A DNA stretch of 17,643 bases from Deltaproteobacteria bacterium. GTDB lineage: Bacteria > Desulfobacterota > Desulfobacteria > Desulfobacterales > ETH-SRB1. The stretch lies in the NCBI GenBank assembly GCA_019314185.1, contig JAFCZU010000033.1, forward strand, positions 1-17,643. The letters run 5' to 3'. The number at the start of each line of letters is the position of its first letter. Positions within the stretch are counted from its first letter, which is position 1. The position numbers and the translations under genes are program-made. The notes beneath the pieces were generated by a model. It was given only the letters and a program-made list of their open reading frames with translations. It had not been told where the DNA came from and made no database searches. Positions 1 through 5,691 of this stretch are shown here, in pieces.

Positions 1-199
1 ACTTGTCAAGAAAAACAATATCTATATTATTTTCAAGAGCGGCATTAATAGCCTGGGTAGTAATCATGGCCTGGTTGGAAATAACGATTGATTCTATTTT
101 CAGGGGTGAAACATCAAAACGTTTGTCTTTATTTTTAAGCCTGAAAAGACCATCCTTTTGTGTAATATATGTGCCGGCGCTGTTTATTACCAGTTGCAC
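1..199 (-). CDS. cas1: CRISPR-associated endonuclease Cas1, N-terminal part (runs off left edge)
   Basis: Cas1 is the metal-dependent integrase that, with Cas2, inserts new spacers into CRISPR arrays. The reverse strand read from a GTG at 197-199 gives 66 residues beginning VQLVINSAGTYITQKDG and ending ALENNIDIVFLDK. This matches the N-terminal beta-sandwich domain of Cas1 (family pattern MQLVIN..GT...K..G...., then S.ILI....IS..AI..ALE.NIDIVFLD). The catalytic Glu, His and Asp lie beyond the window edge and cannot be checked. The GTG start is supported by an AAAGGG ribosome-binding-like sequence 8 bases upstream and by an in-frame TAA 11 codons upstream. Intactness of the gene is unknown. 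No other cas gene lies upstream, so the remaining CRISPR-cas locus should lie to the left of position 1. Family assignment is by recognition of sequence pattern. Confidence 0.82.
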   Translation of the reverse strand, partial: MQLVINSAGTYITQKDGLFRLKNKDKRFDVSPLKIESIVISNQAMITTQAINAALENNIDIVFLDK

Positions 200-268
200 T
201 ATAAATACCCTTTCGCCTGATGGCTGAACTATTTATTACCACTTCAAAAAATGCCGCAATCTGTTCCT

Positions 269-376
269 TCATAAGGCGTCATAGACGCCAGTGCGCCGGG
301 TCTTGAATTTGTATTCGTAGACGGTTTGTCCGCATAGCTCGTCAAGCAGTTATTTATCCTCACGGGATAGGTTCAT
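269..376 (-). pseudogene. Broken short reading frame between RhuM remnant and cas1
   Basis: An ATG at 374-376 overlaps the TGA that ends the shifted RhuM frame (ATGA overlap). It reads MNLSREDK, then TAA, then continues in frame as LLDELCGQTVYEYKFKTRR up to a TGA at 269-271. One nonsense change therefore separates two pieces that look like ordinary protein. A frame shift at the second stop would allow continuation as MKEQIAAFFEVVINSSA towards cas1. I do not recognise the family. It may be the remnant of a gene deleted between the RhuM gene and cas1, or a chance reading frame. The codon content looks coding, but that is a weak argument at this length. Confidence 0.3.
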
Positions 377-751
377 TTTTTCTTCCCGCGGAACTGGGTG
401 TCCCTGTGAGATTTGACACGGTAACCGACCGAAATAATGACATTGAGGTCATAGAAATCCACGTCTCTGGTTACCTGCCGGGAGCCTTCGAATTGAACTG
501 TTGCAAATTTTGCAACAGTTGACTCTGACCGCAATTCTCTCTTTAAAGATGTTGCGAATATGCCTTGAAATCACTGACTTGTCTCGTTGGAACAGCTCCG
601 CCATCTGGTTGAGCGACATCCAGACGGTTTCATTCTGCAAGCGGACCTGAATATGGGTTTGTCCGTCTTCGGCCTGGTACAAAATGATTTCCGAATTGCT
701 TTGAGTTTCCGGCAGGTACCGGCTTACTGTTTCCAATTTGTGATTGGACAA
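373..751 (-). pseudogene. RhuM-family virulence/KilA-N-like DNA-binding protein, frameshifted and truncated
   Basis: The first frame (TTG at 749-751) contains EIILYQAEDGQTHIQVRLQ, then ETVWMSLNQMAELFQRDKS, then VISRHIRNIFKE. This is the characteristic start of RhuM-family proteins, which are often found in accessory islands and whose biochemical role is poorly known. Near position 535-545 the frame shifts. The next frame continues with ELRSESTVAKFATVQFEGSR, QVTRDVDFYDLNVIISVGYR and VKSHRDTQFR, again exactly the RhuM pattern, before ending GKKK and TGA at 373-375. Intact relatives continue (TQFRIWAT...) for roughly another 200 residues. So the gene has both a frameshift and a deletion of its C-terminal half. 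It is most likely decayed. A sequencing error could explain the shift but not the truncation. Confidence 0.8.
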
Positions 752-833
752 ATGCGGATATAGTTTTAACTCTCAAAGTATTTCCTTTTTTCCACTGTAT
801 CGGCTTTGAATTTGATATAGTTCAGTCAGCGAT

Positions 834-1982
834 TCATTTTCGTAATATTTTTAACCTTTTTTCCAATTGTTTTATTTCGGCTATTTCTTCTTTTGCATCT
901 TCAATATTTTCTGCTGTCAGCAACAGATCGAAAAACCTGCCGTTTGGGGTTAGACACCTTCTTGTTGAATCAGGCTCCTTAAATCCGGTTAATTCGTAAA
1001 ACTCCTTTATTTCAGCATCAAACCGGTCTTTCAGCCTGCCGGAGATCAGATCAAGCTCATGGAGCCTGTAAAGAAAAGATTGGGCAGATACTCCGAACCT
1101 GTGTTTGATTCTTAAAAGAAGCTTCCATGACCAGCCATCTGCAGCAACACCAAGCTGGCTGACAGTTGCACGGACTGCTGCCTCCGGCATTAAAAAGGTG
1201 GCGGCAAATCGTCCTGCTGCCCGCCCGGCATTTATTGGTCTTAAACTTTCTGATTCTTTTTTGTTACCCGGGTTTTCAAACAAACTTGTTTTTTGCAGGC
1301 GGGATTGATTAGATATAAGGAGAGCGCCAAGTTCGAAGCTTAGAGAAAAGAGTTGTCTTTCAGGATTGTTTTTTGAATTCAATAAGAAAAAAGCATTATT
1401 ATAAACCGGCTCATAAATAGAAAAAGAATCAATATCCCCGGCGTCTCTTGGAAATTGAAAAATAATTACGCGCAATCCGAAATTTTCAAACAATTCAAAA
1501 TAATCAAATACCACGCCATCATATATTTCAAAATATTTTCTGATGGAAGATGCAAGATTTTCCATTCCCTGATAATCCGGCTTAAAAGGAACAGATAAAG
1601 GCAGATACGCGTGTTTGGGAACATTGCAGATATCTTCAAGTACGTGAAAAGCCGTCACAATATTATGGGTTTCAGATAATAATTGTTTTGGAATTTTATC
1701 AGGTTCAGGGTGGATGGCAATAAAATTGGAAGAACTATCTGTATCCTTTGTTTTTAATTCAATATGTTGAACATCATCAGCAAACAAAACTTCAGTAGAT
1801 ACATTCAGTGCCCTGGAAAGATTATAAATCACCCGGGCAGAAGGAGCATTTTTGCCAAGCTCAATTCGCCCCAGAGGACCTTCCCTTATTCCGATTTTCC
1901 GGGCAAGATCTATCAATGTCCAGTTTCTTGCTCTTCTTAAAAAGCGAATATTTTTCCCGATATTTGGAATATCAGATTTCAT
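834..1982 (-). CDS. XRE-family regulator with degenerate ImmA/IrrE-type (COG2856) domain
   Basis: Residues 8-62 form a Cro/CI-type helix-turn-helix (IGKNIRFLRRARNWTLIDLA, then ALNVS). The C-terminal half resembles the ImmA/IrrE zinc-peptidase domain common in phage and toxin-antitoxin regulators, where the protease cleaves a repressor. The expected FxLAHELGH motif is here SLSFELGALL (about residues 213-222). Both zinc-binding histidines are replaced, although the Glu is retained. The second conserved block is recognisable as GRAAGRFAATFLMP (about 253-266), with Gly where the family usually has Glu. Loss of metal binding is therefore likely, leaving a regulatory or ligand-sensing domain. I chose ATG 1980-1982 (382 residues) because the helix-turn-helix starts just after it. 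The open frame extends to TTG at 2093, but the extra 37 residues include a sequence repeated in inverted orientation at 2274. No clear Shine-Dalgarno is seen for either start. Confidence 0.75.
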   Translation of the reverse strand: MKSDIPNIGKNIRFLRRARNWTLIDLARKIGIREGPLGRIELGKNAPSARVIYNLSRALNVSTEVLFADDVQHIELKTKDTDSSSNFIAIHPEPDKIPKQLLSETHNIVTAFHVLEDICNVPKHAYLPLSVPFKPDYQGMENLASSIRKYFEIYDGVVFDYFELFENFGLRVIIFQFPRDAGDIDSFSIYEPVYNNAFFLLNSKNNPERQLFSLSFELGALLISNQSRLQKTSLFENPGNKKESESLRPINAGRAAGRFAATFLMPEAAVRATVSQLGVAADGWSWKLLLRIKHRFGVSAQSFLYRLHELDLISGRLKDRFDAEIKEFYELTGFKEPDSTRRCLTPNGRFFDLLLTAENIEDAKEEIAEIKQLEKRLKILRK

Positions 1983-2366
1983 GAAAACAAGAAAATCATA
2001 CAATTTTGAAAAAAACTCTTTGGCGCCAAGAAACAACTTATCAAGTATCTCAAGTTTCGCACCCTTTAATTTAGCCAAAGCGTTAGACGGCAAGGGCTAA
2101 AAATAAATTTTAAGGCGAAATATACTGCCTGTGGTTTTTACAACGGCGCCAATCAATTAATACGCCTGATCGTAATGTATGCCGCACAGGTTGCCGGTTA
2201 CAAAATATAAGCAAATGATTCCGCTGTAAAAATGTTATTTTCAACCCTTACCGTCTTGATATTGATAGAAATCAAGGGTGCGAAACTTGAGAAGTATGTA
2301 GCTCCAGGTGTTTTCTTGCTCCTAACTCCTTCGATTCCTGCTCCTCTAATCTCTTTATTTTATATT
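1983..2366. other. Divergent intergenic region between the XRE gene and the 110-residue ORF
   Basis: If the downstream starts are correct, this 384-base gap separates two divergent genes and should carry both promoters and possibly an operator for the XRE protein. Besides the 19-bp inverted repeat pair I see AT-rich sequence, but no promoter or operator I would defend. Confidence 0.4.
2048..2292. repeat. 19-bp inverted repeat pair flanking the 2067-2273 spacer
   Basis: AAGGGTGCGAAACTTGAGA occurs on the minus strand at 2048-2066 and on the plus strand at 2274-2292, with no mismatch. Both copies lie in open frames where they read KGAKLE: the upstream extension of the XRE gene, and the upstream extension of the 110-residue ORF. 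The 207-base interval holds no recognisable gene. This could be the edges of a small mobile element, or two insertions of one repeat. It argues that both flanking genes really start inside the repeats (1982 and 2367). Confidence 0.6.
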
Positions 2367-2699
2367 ATGAAACAATATATAATCGATGAATTAAGGTCCA
2401 CGGATTACAAGAAGGTCAGAGCTTACCTGGATGAAAACTTTGAGTCTTCAAGCATGGATGGACTTTACTGGATACCGCTTGATCAGGAGATGCTTAGCGA
2501 TATTCAGGCAGAGCATACTGAATGTCAGCCATTCTATTTTGCCATTGATGTTGAACCGGAAGTTATGTCCTGTGAACTTCTCGTGCGGAGTAAAAATATT
2601 ATCAGATGCAATTGCATAGGCTATGCAACTGAATTGCAGCGAAACTGGATAATTCAGGTGATTGATGCAATATTTGAAAAACTTGAAATTAAAACCTGA
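2367..2699 (+). CDS. Conserved-looking hypothetical protein, 110 residues
   Basis: It begins MKQYIIDELRSTDYKKVRAY and is an acidic, soluble, mixed alpha/beta-looking protein. Features are IPLDQEMLSDIQ, a run reading FYFAIDVE, two cysteines in IIRCNCIGYAT and a helical C-terminus (VIDAIFEKLEIKT). There is no signal peptide or membrane segment. I do not recognise the family and assign no function. The open frame extends upstream to 2232, but that extension is low-complexity and contains one arm of the inverted repeat, so ATG 2367 is preferred. No strong Shine-Dalgarno sequence precedes it. The gene stands alone on the plus strand, 165 bases before plsC. The amino-acid composition looks like a real protein rather than a chance frame. 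Confidence 0.6.
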   Translation: MKQYIIDELRSTDYKKVRAYLDENFESSSMDGLYWIPLDQEMLSDIQAEHTECQPFYFAIDVEPEVMSCELLVRSKNIIRCNCIGYATELQRNWIIQVIDAIFEKLEIKT

Positions 2700-2779
2700 C
2701 AGTTTGCCGAAACGATTTAACTTTACGTAACATCTTAATTGCTTTTTTCCCAAAATGCTCAAAAGCTGTTTACAAAAGA

Positions 2780-2798
2780 TTTTTTACGAAGCCATCAA
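2780..2798. repeat. Solo arm of the dispersed GATGGC-TTCGTAAAAA repeat
   Basis: TTTTTTACGAAGCCATCAA matches one arm of the palindromic repeat found complete at 7835-7879 and 10981-11107. I could not find a matching second arm nearby, so this looks like a decayed copy in the gap upstream of plsC. Confidence 0.6.
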
Positions 2799-2864
2799 CA
2801 ATTGAATGGGTTTTAAGATAAATCTTTCCAAATGTTTCTTGAAAGAATCAATGGACGTCATTAA

Positions 2865-3590
2865 ATGATACGAGCCCCTTTTGTTATTATATGGGTTGTG
2901 CTTGTAACGATCTATTTCAGTATTGCGGCGATAATCGTCTCTTTTATAAAAGAAGGTTGTATTCTACCCAATAAGGTCGCTAAGGCTTGGGCGAGATGTG
3001 TACTTTTCGGTAGCCGGATAAAAGTCACAGTTACAGGTCTTTCTAATATTGACCCTTTCCTTCCATATATTTACATGTCCAATCACCAGAGCGCTTTTGA
3101 CATTCCTGTCCTTCAGGCTCATCTTCCTGTCCAGTTCAGGTGGCTTGCAAAAGCAGAACTTTTTAAAATACCTGTTTTTGGTTATGCTATTGGAAGAGCC
3201 GGTCATATAAGTATTGATCGTTCCAATCGCAAATCCGCGTTTAAAAGCCTTAAAAATGCGTCTAAAAATATTCGAAACGGTGTTTCAGTTATAATTTTTC
3301 CAGAGGGCACACGCAGTCTGGACGGCAATATCAGACAATTTAAAAAAGGAGGATTTGTTCTCGCTGTTGATGCGGGCGTTCCAATTGTTCCTGTAATAAT
3401 TCATGGAATTTGGCCGATAATGTTGAGAAACAAGGCTCTTGTTAAACCAGGGAATATTATTGTTGAAATTAAAAACCCAATTAAAACTATAGATTATACC
3501 AGAAAAACTAAGGACCATTTAATGGAAAAAGTCAGAAAAGTTATATCTGAATCTTTTGAAGAAGGGAAAAAGGACAAAATGTTATGTTAA
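2865..3590 (+). CDS. plsC: 1-acyl-sn-glycerol-3-phosphate acyltransferase (PlsC/LPLAT family)
   Basis: It transfers a fatty acyl group to lysophosphatidic acid to make phosphatidic acid, the second acylation step of membrane phospholipid synthesis, at the inner membrane. The catalytic NHxxxxD motif is NHQSAFD at residues 73-79 (His74, Asp79). The substrate-binding FPEGTRS block is at 145-151, and a later V(P)IVPVIIHG segment fits motif IV. A hydrophobic N-terminal segment (about 5-28) is the expected membrane anchor. Length 241 residues is normal for the family. The ATG at 2865 follows directly on a 5-codon upstream mini-frame (ATG 2851, stop overlapping the start). The 3' end overlaps the rnj start by 7 bases, so the two are probably one transcript with coupled translation. 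Other LPLAT substrates cannot be excluded. Confidence 0.92.
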   Translation: MIRAPFVIIWVVLVTIYFSIAAIIVSFIKEGCILPNKVAKAWARCVLFGSRIKVTVTGLSNIDPFLPYIYMSNHQSAFDIPVLQAHLPVQFRWLAKAELFKIPVFGYAIGRAGHISIDRSNRKSAFKSLKNASKNIRNGVSVIIFPEGTRSLDGNIRQFKKGGFVLAVDAGVPIVPVIIHGIWPIMLRNKALVKPGNIIVEIKNPIKTIDYTRKTKDHLMEKVRKVISESFEEGKKDKMLC

Positions 3591-5233
3591 GAATAATACC
3601 ATTAGGTGGTCTTGGAGAAATAGGCCTGAATATGATGCTTTTTGAGTACGAAGACACACTCTTTATTGTTGACGTAGGCTTGATGTTCCCCGAAGACTAT
3701 ATGCTTGGTATCGATATAGTAATTCCCAACTTTGATTATTTAAAACAAAACAATCGCAAGGTTGCCGGGATTGTATTAACCCACGCCCATGAAGATCATA
3801 TCGGAGCTTTGCCATATCTGCTCAGAAAGATAAAAGCGCCGATTTTTGGAACTCCTTTTACACTGGGAATTGTTCGCAATAAACTCGAAGAGCACAAGCT
3901 TCTTGAATCTGTTTCAATGCATGAAGTCCTGCCAGGTGAAAAAATAAATATTGGAGTCTTTGAGCTTGAGTTTATACATGTATGTCACAGTATTGTGGGA
4001 GGGGTTGGCATTGCAATCAAAACGCCTGTTGGACTTATTATTCACACCGGTGATTTTAAAATTTGCCATACTCCTTTTGAAGGCGTAACGACCGACGTAA
4101 ACAGGTTTGCATCATATGGTGAAAAAGGAGTACTTGCCCTGTTGTCGGATTCGACGAATGTTGAAAAAGAGGGATATACCATTTCTGACCAGGAGGTAGG
4201 TGAAACACTGGCAAAAATTGCAAAGAATAGCAAGGGACGCATAATTGTCGCTCTTTTTGCATCAAATATTACCAGGATACAGCAGATCGTTGTTATTGCT
4301 GCTGCAAGGGGGAGAAGAGTCGTTTTCGATGGAAGAAGCATAAGAACAAACGTTAAGATAGCAAAAGAATTAGGATATATACATGTTCCTGGACAAACAG
4401 AAATTGATATTGAGCAGATAAATGACTTTCCTGATGACAATATATTAATAATTACGACTGGAAGCCAGGGAGAACCAATGTCGGCTCTGGCTCGTATGGC
4501 TACCGGCAGACATAAGTATTTAAAAATCAAGAAAAATGATACGGTTGTGCTTTCTTCAAAATTTATTCCAGGTAACGAAAAAGCCATTACAAAGATAATT
4601 AACAGCTTTTACAGGCAGGGAGCTGATGTTATTTATGAAAAGATATCCGATATTCATGTGTCAGGCCATGCGTTTCAGGAAGAATTAAAGCTTATGATCA
4701 ACCTGACAAAGCCTGAATATTTTATCCCGATTCACGGAGAATTTCGGCATTTAATTCTTCATTCACGCTTGGCCGAGCAGGTCGGCATTCCAAAAGAAAG
4801 AATTCTTATCGCTGAAAACGGTAACACAATTGAATTTGATGAAAACGGGGGAAGAATTAAAGACAAAGTTAAAACAGGCCGTGTGCTTGTTGACGGCAAA
4901 GGTATAGGAGATATCGGCTGGAGTGTGCTTAAAGAGAGACGTATCCTCTCTGAGGATGGAGTTGTAGCGGTTAATATGGCTTTTGATAATGAAACGGGCA
5001 TTATAGTATATGGCCCTGAGATTGTCTCTCGAGGTTTTGTGTTTGAGACGGAAACAGGTCATTTGCTGGAAGACGCGAAGTGCGTTATTTTAGAAATTGT
5101 AGAAGATGTAAACCCTGAAACTCCAGACAGAATCGATAGGCTTCGTTCAATGATTCGAAAAGGCTTAAGAGAGTATTTTTATTTTACTATTAAACGACAT
5201 CCGGTTATACTTCCCTTTATTCTTGAAATATAA
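3584..5233 (+). CDS. rnj: Ribonuclease J (metallo-beta-lactamase / beta-CASP RNase)
   Basis: RNase J is a 5'-3' exoribonuclease and endonuclease acting in mRNA decay and rRNA maturation in the cytoplasm. The zinc site HxHxDH is HAHEDH at residues 67-72. Further ligands are His135 in IHVCHS and Asp157 in HTGDFK. The beta-CASP segment includes LFASNITRIQQI and the TGSQGEP loop. The C-terminal metal ligand block is IPIHGEFRHL. The length of 549 residues fits the roughly 555 usual for bacterial RNase J. The start ATG lies inside the last codons of plsC (ATGTTATGTTAA), so translation is probably coupled. The stop TAA at 5231-5233 is also the first three bases of the direct repeat flanking a MITE-like insertion. 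Only one RNase J is visible here; a second copy or an RNase E elsewhere cannot be judged. Confidence 0.93.
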   Translation: MLRIIPLGGLGEIGLNMMLFEYEDTLFIVDVGLMFPEDYMLGIDIVIPNFDYLKQNNRKVAGIVLTHAHEDHIGALPYLLRKIKAPIFGTPFTLGIVRNKLEEHKLLESVSMHEVLPGEKINIGVFELEFIHVCHSIVGGVGIAIKTPVGLIIHTGDFKICHTPFEGVTTDVNRFASYGEKGVLALLSDSTNVEKEGYTISDQEVGETLAKIAKNSKGRIIVALFASNITRIQQIVVIAAARGRRVVFDGRSIRTNVKIAKELGYIHVPGQTEIDIEQINDFPDDNILIITTGSQGEPMSALARMATGRHKYLKIKKNDTVVLSSKFIPGNEKAITKIINSFYRQGADVIYEKISDIHVSGHAFQEELKLMINLTKPEYFIPIHGEFRHLILHSRLAEQVGIPKERILIAENGNTIEFDENGGRIKDKVKTGRVLVDGKGIGDIGWSVLKERRILSEDGVVAVNMAFDNETGIIVYGPEIVSRGFVFETETGHLLEDAKCVILEIVEDVNPETPDRIDRLRSMIRKGLREYFYFTIKRHPVILPFILEI

Positions 5234-5236
5234 CTT

Positions 5237-5379
5237 GTGTCCATCCACAAATGGCATCTTTCGGCCCCTGGCGGCGTTCTCGTTTTTTTGCAATCCTCGG
5301 AATAGGCGTACTATGCCTGCGGTTGCAAAAACGCTCGAGCCTTGCCAGGAACCAAAATCTACCACTTGTGGATGGACAC
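5237..5379. mobile_element. 143-bp MITE-like inverted-repeat element with target duplication at the rnj stop
   Basis: The terminal arms 5237-5254 (GTGTCCATCCACAAATGG) and 5362-5379 (its complement with one mismatch) bound a 143-bp element. Its interior also folds back imperfectly (TTTTTGCAA... against TTGCAAAAA), giving a long hairpin. The flanks carry the same bases TAACTT(GT) at 5231-5238 and 5380-5387, an exact 6- to 8-base direct repeat as expected from transposition. It has no coding capacity of its own. The insertion left the rnj stop codon intact. The transcript hairpin may also act as a 3' stabiliser or terminator for plsC-rnj. Confidence 0.75.
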
Positions 5380-5473
5380 TAACTTGTTTGTTTTAACACA
5401 GGTTAAGCGGTTCAACGTTCGCGGTTGAAAAGCCATAACTGTTTGATATCAAAAAGATGATACCTCAGTAGGG

Positions 5474-5626
5474 ATAACACACACCTGCCTGTGCCGGCAC
5501 GGCAGACAGGTGTTTTACCCAATGCCTGCCCACCACCTGCCCGCTCTTGCCTTGCATGGCAGGCGGGTCGCTTCGCTCAGGCGAGGCGGGCGGGGGTGAA
5601 AGAGGTTAATTCGGGTGTTGTGTTAT
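5474..5626. repeat. GC-rich palindromic block, about 153 bp, upstream of ftsK
   Basis: Outer arms ATAACACACACC (from 5474) and GGGTGTTGTGTTAT (ending 5626) are near-complementary. Inside is a hairpin at 5481-5513 (ACACCTG...CAGGTGT around GCCGGC), then nested CCTGCC/GGCAGG and CCCGC/GCGGG stems. The block is much richer in G and C than its surroundings. It resembles a REP/BIME-type or MITE-type insertion. Together with the 143-bp element it fills most of the 458-base gap between rnj and ftsK; I see no gene there. Confidence 0.55.
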
Positions 5627-5691
5627 AAAGTCATGGATGTCAATAGATTATAACAGTTGAACCTTGAACCGATCACTTTAGGTTTAAACAT

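Noticed and set aside
3..227. Plus-strand open frame of 74 residues at the left edge
   Set aside because: It is antisense to the Cas1-like frame, which has clear family pattern; the plus-strand reading resembles no protein.
1..830. CRISPR array or leader near cas1
   Set aside because: I looked for regularly spaced direct repeats of 24-40 bases upstream of cas1 and found none within the window.
4042..4587. Long antisense frame inside rnj
   Set aside because: It is a shadow of the strongly supported RNase J gene, with serine/proline-rich, unconvincing composition.
5165..5365. 66-residue minus-strand frame across the rnj end and the MITE-like element
   Set aside because: It is encoded almost wholly by a fold-back repeat; no start signal and no family.
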